The notes under the pieces were generated by a model. It made no database searches, was not told the DNA's origin, and was given only the letters and a program-made list of their open reading frames with translations. A program made the position numbers and the translations under genes. A DNA stretch of 64,000 bases from Oryzisolibacter sp. LB2S. GTDB lineage: Bacteria > Pseudomonadota > Gammaproteobacteria > Burkholderiales > Burkholderiaceae_C. Positions 51,373 to 63,517 of the stretch are shown piece by piece. Each line of letters begins with the position of its first letter. The first letter of the stretch is position 1. The stretch spans positions 2,384,494-2,448,493 of the forward strand of contig NZ_CP160388.1 of NCBI RefSeq assembly GCF_040732315.1, given 5' to 3'.

Positions 51373-52386
51373 ATGAAACTCGCAACCCTGCAGCAAGGCG
51401 GCCGCGACGGCACGCTGGTCGTCGTCAGCCGGGACCTCAAGCGCTGCCGCGCCGTTCCCGCCATTGCGCGCACCATGCTGGCCGCGCTCGATGACTGGGC
51501 CACCGTGGAGCCGCAGCTGCGCCAGGTCTACGAGGCCCTCAACAGCGGCGCCATCGAGGGCGAGGCCTTCGACCAAGCCGCCTGCCACAGCCCGCTGCCG
51601 CGCACCTGGCAATGGGCCGACGGCTCGGCCTACATCAACCATGTGGAGCTGGTGCGCCGCGCGCGCAATGCAGAGGTGCCCGAGAGCTTCTACACCGACC
51701 CGCTGATGTACCAAGGCGGCAGCGACGGATTCATCCCGCCGCGCGGGGAGGTGGTGGCCCAGGAGGCCTGGGGCATCGACTTCGAGGCCGAGGTCACCGT
51801 GGTCACGGGTGACGTGCCCCAGGGCGCCACGCCCGAGCAGGCGGCCAAGGCCATCCGTCTGGTGATGCTGGTCAACGACGTGAGCCTGCGCAACCTGATC
51901 CCTGCCGAGCTCGCCAAGGGCTTTGGCTTCTTCCAGAGCAAGCCCGCGAGCGCCTTCAGCCCCGTGGCCGTCACGCCCGACGAGCTGGGCGCCGCCTGGC
52001 AGGACGCCAAGGTGCACCTGCCGCTCGTCGTGCACCTCAACGATCAGCTCTTCGGCAAGCCCAACGCGGGCGTGGACATGACCTTCGACTTCGGCCGGCT
52101 CGTCGCCCATGTGGCCAAGACGCGCACGCTGTGCGCGGGCTCCATCGTCGGCTCGGGCACGGTGTCGAACAAGCAGGGCAATCTGTGGGGCTCGTCGATC
52201 GCCAACGGCGGCGTGGGCTACTGCTGCCTGGCCGAGGTGCGCACCTACGAAACCATAGAGCAGGGCAAGCCCATCACGCCCTTCATGAAGCATGGCGACA
52301 AGGTGCGCATCGAGATGTTCGATGCCGAGGGCCAGAGCATCTTCGGCGCCATAGAGAACCAGGTGAACACCGCCAAGGCCGCCTGA
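51373..52386 (+). CDS. Fumarylacetoacetate hydrolase family protein
   Basis: Encodes 337 residues. The metal-binding segments are WGIDFEAEVTVVTGDV (Glu-x-Glu) near residue 134 and VMLVNDVSLRNLIP (Asp) near residue 168; GKPNAGVDMTFDFGRLVAHV and SIVGSGTVSNKQG follow. This matches the short bacterial fumarylacetoacetase type that splits a fumaryl-oxo acid into fumarate and an oxo acid. Together with the next gene it forms the last two steps of a homogentisate- or gentisate-like pathway. AGGAG precedes the ATG; maiA follows after 8 bases. Confidence 0.9.
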   Translation: MKLATLQQGGRDGTLVVVSRDLKRCRAVPAIARTMLAALDDWATVEPQLRQVYEALNSGAIEGEAFDQAACHSPLPRTWQWADGSAYINHVELVRRARNAEVPESFYTDPLMYQGGSDGFIPPRGEVVAQEAWGIDFEAEVTVVTGDVPQGATPEQAAKAIRLVMLVNDVSLRNLIPAELAKGFGFFQSKPASAFSPVAVTPDELGAAWQDAKVHLPLVVHLNDQLFGKPNAGVDMTFDFGRLVAHVAKTRTLCAGSIVGSGTVSNKQGNLWGSSIANGGVGYCCLAEVRTYETIEQGKPITPFMKHGDKVRIEMFDAEGQSIFGAIENQVNTAKAA

Positions 52387-52394
52387 GGCGCACC

Positions 52395-53048
52395 ATGCTC
52401 AAGCTCTATTCGTACTTTCGCAGCTCGGCCGCCTACCGCGTGCGCATTGCGCTGGCCCTCAAGGGGCTGGCGTATGACACCATCCCTGTGCACCTGCTGA
52501 AGGACGGTGGCCAGCAGCACACGAACGCCTTTCGCAGCGCCAACCCGCAGGGGCTGGTGCCGGCGCTGCAGCTCTCTGCCGAGGGCCCGGTGCTGGCGCA
52601 GTCGCTGGCCATCATCGAGTACCTCGACGAAACCCAGGGCGGCCCCGCCCTGCTGCCCAAGGATGCCCTGGGCCGCGCGCGCGTGCGCGCCCTGGCGCAG
52701 ATGGTGGCCTGCGAGATCCATCCCCTGAACAATCTGCGCGTGCTCAAGTACCTCAAGCGCAACCTAGGCATATCCGACGCCCAAAAGGACGCCTGGTACG
52801 CCCACTGGGTGGCACTGGGCCTGCAGGCCGTGGAGGACACGCTGACGCGCGGCAACGAGACGGGGCGCTTCTGCCATGGCGAAAGCCCCGGCCTGGCCGA
52901 CTGCTGCCTCGTGCCTCAAGTATTCAACGCCAGGCGCTTCAACTGCGCGCTGGATGCCTACCCCACGATCAACCGCATCGTCGAGGCCTGCGAGCAGCTG
53001 CCGGCCTTCCAGCAGGCCGCGCCCGACATGCAGCCCGACGCGGAATGA
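52395..53048 (+). CDS. maiA: Maleylacetoacetate isomerase (zeta-class GST)
   Basis: Encodes 217 residues. The N-terminal thioredoxin-like domain has YSYFRSSAAYRVRIALALKG, including the zeta-GST SSxxYRVRIAL motif, and NPQGLVPALQ for glutathione binding; the helical domain has ACEIHPLNNLRVLKYL and a C-terminal PGLADCCLVPQVFNARRF. It isomerises maleyl- to fumaryl-oxo acids using glutathione, feeding the FAH-family hydrolase encoded just upstream. It is the last gene of the operon and ends 4 bases from the convergent pssA. Confidence 0.92.
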   Translation: MLKLYSYFRSSAAYRVRIALALKGLAYDTIPVHLLKDGGQQHTNAFRSANPQGLVPALQLSAEGPVLAQSLAIIEYLDETQGGPALLPKDALGRARVRALAQMVACEIHPLNNLRVLKYLKRNLGISDAQKDAWYAHWVALGLQAVEDTLTRGNETGRFCHGESPGLADCCLVPQVFNARRFNCALDAYPTINRIVEACEQLPAFQQAAPDMQPDAE

Positions 53049-53052
53049 GGGT

Positions 53053-53889
53053 TCAGTGGTGCAGCCCCTGCTCGTCCGGCTCGTCGGTCGAGGTGCTGAT
53101 CACGCTGGTCTGCTGGCCCTTGGCCTTGCGCCAGGCATAGAGCACATAGCCCGACAGACCGTAGAGCACAAAAATGCCGAACAGCACCGTGGGCGGGTGG
53201 ATGTTGACCACGGCAATGCCCAGCGCAATCAGCACGATGACGGCAAAGGGCACGCTCTTCTTCATGTGCAGGTCCTTGAAGCTGTAGAACGGCACATTGG
53301 TGACCATGGTCAGCCCCGCGTAGAGCGTGAAGCCGAACATCACCCAGGTGATGTGCTGCCAGGACAGGCCCAGCACCGGCTGGCCCGGATGCACGCCGGC
53401 GTCGGTGAGCAGCCAGATGAAGCCCATGACCAGCGCCGCGGCCGCGGGCGACGGCAGGCCCTGGAAGTAGCGCTTGTCCACCACGCCCGTGTTCACGTTG
53501 AAGCGAGCCAGACGCAGCGCCGCACAGGCGCAGTAGACGAAGGCCGCAATCCAGCCCCAGCGTCCCAGGCCCTGCAGCGCCCAGATGTAGGCAATGAGCG
53601 CGGGCGCGGCGCCAAACGACACCATGTCGGACAGCGAATCCATCTGCTCGCCAAAGGCGCTCTGCGTGTTCGTCATGCGCGCCACGCGGCCGTCCAGGCT
53701 GTCGAGCACCATGGCGCAGAACACGCCGATGGAGGCGAGCTCGAAGCGCCCGTTCATGGCCATGACGATGGCATAGAACCCGCCGAACAGGGCCGCCAGC
53801 GTGAACAGGTTGGGCAACACATAAATGCCCTTGCGGCGCTTGTGGACCAGCACCTCGGCGACTTCGGCGGCTTCGTTGCCATCATGCAT
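53053..53889 (-). CDS. pssA: CDP-diacylglycerol--serine O-phosphatidyltransferase PssA
   Basis: Encodes 278 residues with about eight membrane segments. The CDP-alcohol phosphotransferase motif DGRVARMTNTQSAFGEQMD followed by SLSD (residues about 64-86) shows all required Asp and Gly residues. It makes phosphatidylserine, the precursor of phosphatidylethanolamine, in the inner membrane. Its ATG lies 8 bases after a GGAGG that belongs to copy I of the dispersed repeat, so the repeat appears to supply its ribosome binding site. It lies downstream of ilvC on the same strand, past a terminator. Confidence 0.93.
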   Translation of the reverse strand: MHDGNEAAEVAEVLVHKRRKGIYVLPNLFTLAALFGGFYAIVMAMNGRFELASIGVFCAMVLDSLDGRVARMTNTQSAFGEQMDSLSDMVSFGAAPALIAYIWALQGLGRWGWIAAFVYCACAALRLARFNVNTGVVDKRYFQGLPSPAAAALVMGFIWLLTDAGVHPGQPVLGLSWQHITWVMFGFTLYAGLTMVTNVPFYSFKDLHMKKSVPFAVIVLIALGIAVVNIHPPTVLFGIFVLYGLSGYVLYAWRKAKGQQTSVISTSTDEPDEQGLHH

Positions 53890-53891
53890 TC

Positions 53892-53943
53892 AATCGACCT
53901 CCAGCGCTTTGTACACAAGTACAAGCAGCTACATAACTCATAG
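53892..53943 (-). repeat. Dispersed palindromic repeat, copy I (pssA leader)
   Basis: Read on the minus strand: TGTAGCTG, TTGTAC, a short loop, GTACAA, AGCGCT and GGAGGTCGATTG. The stem is shifted to TTGTAC/GTACAA. Its GGAGG is at ribosome-binding distance from the pssA ATG. Confidence 0.75.
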
Positions 53944-54003
53944 TAAAAACACACCCTGCAGGGTGCGCGGGAGGGGGCAGTGTAGCCCCGACCCGCAGCA
54001 CGC

Positions 54004-54027
54004 AAAAAAGGCCACCGAGGTGGCCTT
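54004..54027 (-). terminator. Intrinsic terminator of the ilvBNC operon
   Basis: On the minus strand AAGGCCAC and GTGGCCTT form an 8-base stem with a 4-base loop, followed by a T-run (six Ts counting the last two stem bases). It lies 43 bases after the ilvC stop. Confidence 0.9.
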
Positions 54028-54069
54028 GGCAGTTGCATCGGCGCGGGCCAGAGCCGCGCCGCGCACGCA

Positions 54070-55770
<1,701 letters not shown>

Positions 55771-57563
55771 TTAGAGATCTTCAGATCCCAGCAGCATCTC
55801 GGTAATGCCCTTGCCGGCCTGCACCATGGGGAAGACGTTCTCGGTCGGGTCGGTGCGGAAGTCCAGGAACACGGTGCGGTCCTTGAGCTTGCGCGCCTCG
55901 CGCAGCGCGGGCTCCACGTCCTGCGGGCGCTCGATGAGCATGCCCACATGGCCATAGGCCTCGGCCAGCTTCACGAAGTTGGGCAGCGCGTCCATGTAGC
56001 TGTGGCTGTAGCGGCCCGAGTACTCGATCTCCTGCCACTGGCGCACCATGCCCAGGTAGCGGTTGTTCAGCGACAGGATCTTGATCGGCGTGTTGTACTG
56101 CAGGCAGGTGGACAGCTCCTGGATGTTCATCTGCACCGAGCCCTCGCCCGTCACGCAGAACACCTCGGACTCGGGCTTGGCGAGCTTGATGCCCATGGCG
56201 TAGGGAATGCCCACGCCCATGGTGCCCAGACCGCCCGAGTTGATCCAGCGGCGCGGCTCGTCGAACTTGTAGAACTGCGCGGCCCACATCTGGTGCTGGC
56301 CCACGTCGGAGGTGATGTAGGCGTCGGCGTCCTTCGTCATGTTCCACAGCGTCTCGATGACGTACTGCGGCTTGATGACCTCGGTGTTGCCCCGGTCGTA
56401 CTTGAGGCAGTCGCGGCCGCGCCAGGCCTCGATCTGGTTCCACCACGCGGCCAGCGCGCCGGCGTCGGCACGCTGGGTGGTTTCGCGGATCATGGAGATC
56501 AGCTCGGACAGCACCTCCTTGACATCGCCCACGATGGGAATGTCCACCTTCACACGCTTGGAGATGCTTGACGGGTCGATGTCGATGTGGATGATCTTGC
56601 GGTCGTTCTGCGCGAAATGCTTGGGGTTGCCGATCACGCGATCGTCAAAGCGCGCCCCCACGGCCAGCAGCACATCGCAGTTCTGCATGGCGTTGTTGGC
56701 CTCGATCGTGCCGTGCATGCCAAGCATGCCCAGGAAGCGCTGGTCGGTCGCCGGGAAGCCCCCCAGGCCCATCAGCGTGTTCGTGACCGGGTAGCCCAGC
56801 AGGTCGACCAGGGTGCGCAGTTCGGCCGTGGCATTGCCCAGCAGCACGCCGCCGCCGGTATAGATATAGGGGCGCTTGGCCGTGAGCAGCAGCTGCAGCG
56901 CCTTGCGGATCTGGCCCGCATGGCCCTTTCTGACGGGGTTGTAGGAGCGCATCTCCACGCTCTGCGGATAGCCGTGAAAGCTCGTCTTCTTGAACGACAC
57001 ATCCTTGGGGATGTCCACCACCACGGGGCCGGGGCGGCCGGTGCGCGCGATGTGGAAGGCCTTCTTCAGCGTCATGGCCAGGTCGCGCACATCCTTGACC
57101 AGGAAGTTGTGCTTGACGATGGGGCGCGTGATGCCCACGGTGTCGCATTCCTGGAAGGCGTCGAGCCCGATGGCGGGCGTGGGCACCTGGCCGGAGATGA
57201 TGACCATGGGGATGGAATCCATGTAGGCCGTGGCAATGCCCGTCACGGCGTTCGTCAGGCCCGGGCCCGAGGTGACCAGCGCCACCCCCACCTCGCCCGT
57301 GGCGCGGGCGTAGCCGTCGGCCGCATGCACGGCCGCCTGTTCGTGGCGCACCAGCACATGCTGAATGGTTCCTGCTTGTAGAGCGCGTCGTAGATGTAGA
57401 GGACGGCGCCGCCGGGATAGCCCCACATGTACTGCACGTTCTCGGCCTGCAGGGCCTTGACGAGGATTTCGGCACCCATGAGTTCCTGGGAGCCGGAGGC
57501 GTGGGAGTGGTTGCCGCGAGCGGCCTGTGCTGCCGAGTGGAGTTCGGCCTTGGAGATTTCCAT
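55771..57563 (-). pseudogene. ilvB: Acetolactate synthase large subunit gene with a single-base frameshift
   Basis: The frame from ATG 57563 encodes MEISKAELHSAAQAARG and the start of the TPP-binding domain up to LYIYDALYKQ (residue about 65), then runs into unrelated sequence. The rest, from TIQHVLVRHEQAAVHAADGY to LLGSEDL at the TAA at 55771, is intact in the next frame. The total length is 1793 bases, one short of a whole number of codons (1794 would give 597 residues). The deletion lies at about 57367-57371, where homologs have Gln-Asp-Thr-Ile and one C of GACACC is missing. All later motifs are present (GDVGQHQMWAAQ-type region, GTMGVGIPYAMG, and the FAD and TPP segments). A free-living cell needs this gene unless a second synthase exists, so a sequencing error is as likely as a real mutation. 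The 285-base gap upstream shows no clear leader peptide or terminator. Confidence 0.85.
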
Positions 57564-57848
57564 GATCAACCTTTGCGAATTTCTCTGACGAAAAACCTTG
57601 GGTGCCCCTCGTGCGCGCTCTTGTGAAGCCGACTTGGAACTTAAGGCCTCGGCCATGGGCGAGATGAGTGTGACGCCGAACCGGGACCCGTTTGCCTTTT
57701 TGAACTGCAGCCGCGATTATTGCACTGCACACACAGTCTTGCGCATGGCAACGATAAAAATACCACCCCAATGCCATAATCCGCCCTTCGCGACGGGGCT
57801 CACGCCCGCTGCACCGCATCAACCGGCCTGTCTCCGGCCTATCGTCTT

Positions 57849-58418
57849 TTGGCAACCGAACAAGAGCTTTCCGACTTCCTCAAGAGCGTGGACAAACGCG
57901 CGTTCAAGCGCACGCTTTACCACGTCCGCAACGAGGAAGCGGCCCTGGACATCGTCCAGGACAGCATGCTCAAGCTGGCCGAGCACTATGGAGACAAGCC
58001 CGTGGGCGAGCTGCCCATGCTGTTTCAGCGCATTCTCACGAACTGCACGCTGGACTGGTTCCGCCGGCAGAAGACTCGCAACGCGCTGTTTTCCAGCATG
58101 AGCGACTTCGAGGGCCCGGGCGAGGACGGGGCGGATTTCGATCTGCTGGAAGTCCACGCGGGCAAGCCCGAAGGCGACGCGGCGCAGAGTGCCGAGGATG
58201 CCCTGCGGCAGACACAGGTTTTACAAGCGATTGAGACCGAGATACAACTGTTGCCCGCGCGTCAACGCGAAGCGTTTCTGATGCGTTACTGGGAGGAAAT
58301 GGACGTCGCGGAAACGGCAGCCGCCATGGGCTGCTCGGAGGGCAGCGTCAAGACCCACTGCTTTCGCGCCGTCCAGACGCTCAGCAAGGCCCTCAAGGCC
58401 AAAGGAATCGTGCCATGA
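57849..58418 (+). CDS. ECF-type RNA polymerase sigma factor
   Basis: Encodes 189 residues. Region 2 lies at about 15-75 (NEEAALDIVQDSMLKLAEHY, then ILTNCTLDWFRRQ) and region 4 at about 125-185 (LPARQREAFLMRYWEEMDV and the helix-turn-helix AAAMGCSEGSVKTHCFRA). It directs RNA polymerase to a specific promoter set. The start is TTG 57849; upstream there is no ATG in frame at a fitting distance. It overlaps the DUF3619 gene by 4 bases, the usual coupling of ECF sigma factors with a membrane anti-sigma partner. Confidence 0.9.
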   Translation: MATEQELSDFLKSVDKRAFKRTLYHVRNEEAALDIVQDSMLKLAEHYGDKPVGELPMLFQRILTNCTLDWFRRQKTRNALFSSMSDFEGPGEDGADFDLLEVHAGKPEGDAAQSAEDALRQTQVLQAIETEIQLLPARQREAFLMRYWEEMDVAETAAAMGCSEGSVKTHCFRAVQTLSKALKAKGIVP

Positions 58419-58876
58419 ATCGCACCACCGAACCGACCCTGCAGGCCGCCGAGGCGGCGGACGCCTATGCGCGCCGCGTGGCTGCGCATCTGACGCACGG
58501 CAACGCCGACCTGCCCTACGACATCACGGAGCGCCTGCGCGCCGCGCGCATGCAGGCCCTGGCCAGGCGCAAGCGCCCCATGGTGGAGACGGTGCGCCAT
58601 GCCGAGGCCGCGACACAGATTCAGGCCAGCGGCCACAGCGCAAGCCTGAGCGGCTGGGGTGGCGAGGGCGGCAATTGGTGGCGTGCGCTGATCTCGGCCA
58701 TTCCCGTGGCGGCCATGGTCATCGGCGTGTTCGTCGTCAACACCGAGCAGGATGCCACCATCACGCATGAGATCGCGGAAGTCGACGCGGCCCTGCTGAC
58801 GGGCGACCTCCCTCCGGCCGCCTACACCGATCCAGGTTTTGCGCAGTTCCTCAAGACCTCGAGCCAAACTCCCTGA
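58415..58876 (+). CDS. DUF3619 membrane protein, candidate anti-sigma factor
   Basis: Encodes 153 residues. Residues 1-85 are hydrophilic and likely cytoplasmic (with DLPYDITERLRAARMQALARRK near 32), one membrane segment lies at about 88-110 (WWRALISAIPVAAMVIGVFVV), and a 40-residue acidic tail would be periplasmic. This topology and the 4-base overlap with the sigma gene fit an anti-sigma factor, but no zinc-binding anti-sigma motif is present. DUF3619 is a family of unknown function found in this position in related bacteria. Confidence 0.8.
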   Translation: MNRTTEPTLQAAEAADAYARRVAAHLTHGNADLPYDITERLRAARMQALARRKRPMVETVRHAEAATQIQASGHSASLSGWGGEGGNWWRALISAIPVAAMVIGVFVVNTEQDATITHEIAEVDAALLTGDLPPAAYTDPGFAQFLKTSSQTP

Positions 58877-58905
58877 CCATCCCCATTCGGCGTAGCCGCG
58901 CCTGC

Positions 58906-59733
58906 ATGCACGCATCCCGTACCCGCAACATCACGCGCACAGTGCCAGCATTCGTGCTGGCTTTTGTGTTGCTGGGCCTGCTCGCCGCCGGCGGCTGGTG
59001 GATGGCGGTCTATACCCGGGTGGCGCCGAGCACGCCCGTACCGGTGCAGGCGCTCGGTGGTGGCCGGCTCAAGGCGCACGGTGGCGCGCGCCCCGTCGTG
59101 CAGCCCGAGGTGGGACCGCCCTGGTCCTCCCTCACCACCCGGCAAAAGGAGGCCCTGTACCCGCTGGCCAACCGCTGGGCGCTGCTCAGCGAGGTGCAAA
59201 AGCGCAACTGGCTCAATCTCGCTGCGGGCTTTCACGCCCTCTCGCCCGATGAGCAGGCCAAGATGCTCGAGCGCATCACCGACTGGGCCAGCCTCAGTGC
59301 CCAGCAGCGCAGCCAGGCGCGGCTCAACTACGCCGCGGCCGCCAGGCTGCCCGCCGATACGCGGCGCGCGCAATGGGAGGCCTACCAGGCGCTGAGCGAG
59401 GAAGAAAAGGCCCGCCTCGCGGCCAAGGCCGCGCCCAGGCCCAAGGGCGCGGCCACCGCGGTGCGCCCGGTTCCGCCCAAGAAGCTGGCCCGCGTACCCG
59501 CGGCTGCGAGCGCCCCACCCGCAGCGCCCAACCCGCCCAAGATCGTGCCACCGGCCGATATCCAGCCACCCGCGCCCGCGCTGCCGCCGGCGCCGGTCAA
59601 GGTGGAAACGGCGCCGATCGTTGTGCCCTCGGCCGTGTCCACGCCCCTGCCGCCACTGGAGCCGGCGGCGGCGCCCGCCGAAGCCCCGGCCGAGCCCCGG
59701 CGCGACAATCCGCCGCTGTACACACCCGGATAA
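58906..59733 (+). CDS. DUF3106 protein, membrane-anchored and exported
   Basis: Encodes 275 residues. A membrane anchor or signal segment lies at about 10-35. The DUF3106 region (about 65-165) has several Trp-centred helical repeats: WSSLTTRQKEALYPLANRW, RNWLNLAAGFHALSPDEQ and ITDWASLSAQQRSQAR. The C-terminal 110 residues are Pro/Ala-rich, like a flexible envelope linker. Function unknown; it follows the sigma/DUF3619 pair by 29 bases and may be one of its envelope targets or a signal partner. The ATG at 58906 gives the membrane segment. Confidence 0.8.
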   Translation: MHASRTRNITRTVPAFVLAFVLLGLLAAGGWWMAVYTRVAPSTPVPVQALGGGRLKAHGGARPVVQPEVGPPWSSLTTRQKEALYPLANRWALLSEVQKRNWLNLAAGFHALSPDEQAKMLERITDWASLSAQQRSQARLNYAAAARLPADTRRAQWEAYQALSEEEKARLAAKAAPRPKGAATAVRPVPPKKLARVPAAASAPPAAPNPPKIVPPADIQPPAPALPPAPVKVETAPIVVPSAVSTPLPPLEPAAAPAEAPAEPRRDNPPLYTPG

Positions 59734-59802
59734 GATTCGGTCGTTCCATCCATCCACCCCTACAGTGCCCTCGAGGCCGAGGCCTGCCGCGTTTCTCATT
59801 GC

Positions 59803-60357
59803 ATGTCCCGCTCCACCTCTTCAGGCGCCCCCCACTCCGGCAGCACCGTCGCCGGCGCAGCCAATGGCATGGCGCCGCCACTGCTGCGCCGCATGGCCTG
59901 CTGGCTCTATGAGGGCATGCTGCTGTTTGGCGTGGTGTTCATCGCCGGCTACCTCTTCAGCACGCTGACGCAGACGCGCCATGCGCTGGACAACCGCCAT
60001 GCGCTGCAGGGCTTTCTGTTCGTCGTCTTCAGCATCTACTTCGTCTGGTTCTGGTCGCGCGGCTACACGCTGGCGATGAAGACCTGGCATATCAGGGTCG
60101 TCGACGCCCAGGGCCGCCCCCTGAGCCAGACGCGCGCATTGCTGCGCTATGTGCTGTGCTGGCTGTGGTTTCTGCCGCCCCTGGCTGCCTATGCGGCGGG
60201 TGTGCCCGTGCTCACCACCCTGCTGCTGCAGGTGCTGTGGGTGCTGCTCTGGGCGGCGGCCAGCCGGCTCCATCCGCAGCGCCAGTTCTGGCACGATGCG
60301 CTCGCCGGCACGCGCCTGGTGCATCTCGAGCTGCCGACGCCACGCAAGAAGAACTGA
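59803..60357 (+). CDS. RDD family membrane protein
   Basis: Encodes 184 residues with three or four membrane segments. The RDD pattern is present: LLRRMACWLYEGMLLFGVVF (here Arg-Met in the usual Arg...Asp region), SRGYTLAMKTWHIRVVDAQGRPLS and the final WHDALAGTRLVHL. RDD proteins are of mostly unknown function, some linked to Na+/H+ transport. It follows the DUF3106 gene by 69 bases and is probably part of the same transcript. Confidence 0.85.
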   Translation: MSRSTSSGAPHSGSTVAGAANGMAPPLLRRMACWLYEGMLLFGVVFIAGYLFSTLTQTRHALDNRHALQGFLFVVFSIYFVWFWSRGYTLAMKTWHIRVVDAQGRPLSQTRALLRYVLCWLWFLPPLAAYAAGVPVLTTLLLQVLWVLLWAAASRLHPQRQFWHDALAGTRLVHLELPTPRKKN

Positions 60358-60387
60358 CGACCTGCCCGACAGGCCGCGAAGGCTCCC

Positions 60388-60777
60388 ATGTCTGATGCAC
60401 AACACCCCCACAAGCAGCGCACCGGCCTGAACCGCCTGTGGCACGCCACGGCCTATTCGCTCGCCGGGCTGCGCGCGGGCTGGGGTGAGAAGGCCTTTCG
60501 CCTGGAGGCCATGCTCGGCGCCCCATTGCTGGTGCTGGCGCTCTGGCTCGGGCGCAGCTGGGTGGAGGTGGCCATGCTCGCGGGCAGCGTGATGCTGGTG
60601 CTGATCACCGAGCTGCTCAACTCAGGCATAGAGGCGGCGATCGACCGCATCGGCCCCGAGCTGCACGACCTGTCCAAACGCGCCAAAGACATGGGCAGCG
60701 CGGCCGTGCTGCTGAGTCTGCTGCTGTGCGGCGCCGTCTGGGCCGCCGCGCTCTACCAAAGGTTTTCTCATGGCTGA
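60388..60777 (+). CDS. dgkA: Diacylglycerol kinase DgkA
   Basis: Encodes 129 residues with three membrane helices. SLAGLRAGWGEKAFRLEAML near residue 28 and the active-site segment LLNSGIEAAIDRIGPELHDLSKRAKDMGSAAV (seen in parts) near residue 70 are diagnostic. It phosphorylates diacylglycerol in the inner membrane, recycling it to phospholipid synthesis. It overlaps the next gene by 8 bases. Confidence 0.94.
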   Translation: MSDAQHPHKQRTGLNRLWHATAYSLAGLRAGWGEKAFRLEAMLGAPLLVLALWLGRSWVEVAMLAGSVMLVLITELLNSGIEAAIDRIGPELHDLSKRAKDMGSAAVLLSLLLCGAVWAAALYQRFSHG

Positions 60778-61363
60778 CCCCGCCTTCTCCATCTGCGTCT
60801 ACCTGGGCTCACGCCCCGGGGACAACCCCTTGTTCACCGAAGCCGCCGTGGCCGTGGGCCGCTGGATAGGCGCGCATGGCGGGCAACTCGTCTATGGCGG
60901 CGGGCGCAGCGGCCTCATGGGCACCGTGGCCGAGGCCACGCGCACGGCCGGCGGACGCGTGGTCGGCGTCATCCCCCAGGCGCTTGTCGACAAGGAACTG
61001 GCCAACCACCTGTGCGACGAGCTGCACATCGTCACGAGCATGCACGAGCGCAAGGCCATGATGGCCGAGCGCAGCGATGCCTTTCTGGCACTGCCGGGCG
61101 GGATCGGCACGCTGGAGGAGCTGTTCGAGGTCTGGACCTGGCGCCAGCTCGGCTACCACGACAAGCCCATAGGCGTGCTCGACACCGATGGCTATTACCA
61201 AGGCCTGATGGGCTTCATGGAGCACGCCGTGAAGAACGGCCTGATGGGCGAATGGCAGATGGGTCTGATACGCACGGGCACCGAGCCCGGCGCGCTGCTC
61301 GCCGCACTGGTGCAGGATGCCGGCCTGAACGCCAGCACCGGCGCCCTGCGCGATGTGATCTAG
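60770..61363 (+). CDS. LOG family protein (TIGR00730 type)
   Basis: Encodes 197 residues. The Rossmann-type fold shows SICVYLGSRPGDNPLF, LVYGGGRSGLMGTVAEA and the catalytic/nucleotide motif ALPGGIGTLEELFEVWTWRQLG near residue 105. LOG proteins hydrolyse nucleoside 5'-monophosphates to base and ribose phosphate and make cytokinin bases in plants; the bacterial role is not settled. It overlaps dgkA by 8 bases and converges on glnK 16 bases away. Confidence 0.9.
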   Translation: MADPAFSICVYLGSRPGDNPLFTEAAVAVGRWIGAHGGQLVYGGGRSGLMGTVAEATRTAGGRVVGVIPQALVDKELANHLCDELHIVTSMHERKAMMAERSDAFLALPGGIGTLEELFEVWTWRQLGYHDKPIGVLDTDGYYQGLMGFMEHAVKNGLMGEWQMGLIRTGTEPGALLAALVQDAGLNASTGALRDVI

Positions 61364-61379
61364 AAAATCCGGTCGGCCT

Positions 61380-63426
<2,047 letters not shown>

Positions 63427-63517
63427 AGGGCGAGGAGAAAAGAACGCGGTCGATTATGCCCGCAGGCCCCAGGCCACGCGGGGCCACGGTTTTGGCGCCA
63501 TCATCGCCCTTTGCACG

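Noticed and set aside
57564-57848. An ilv leader peptide and attenuator upstream of ilvB
   Set aside because: A frame with SAIIAAAV exists on the minus strand, but it has no nearby stop, no run of Ile/Val/Leu codons as in known leaders and no terminator hairpin before ilvB.
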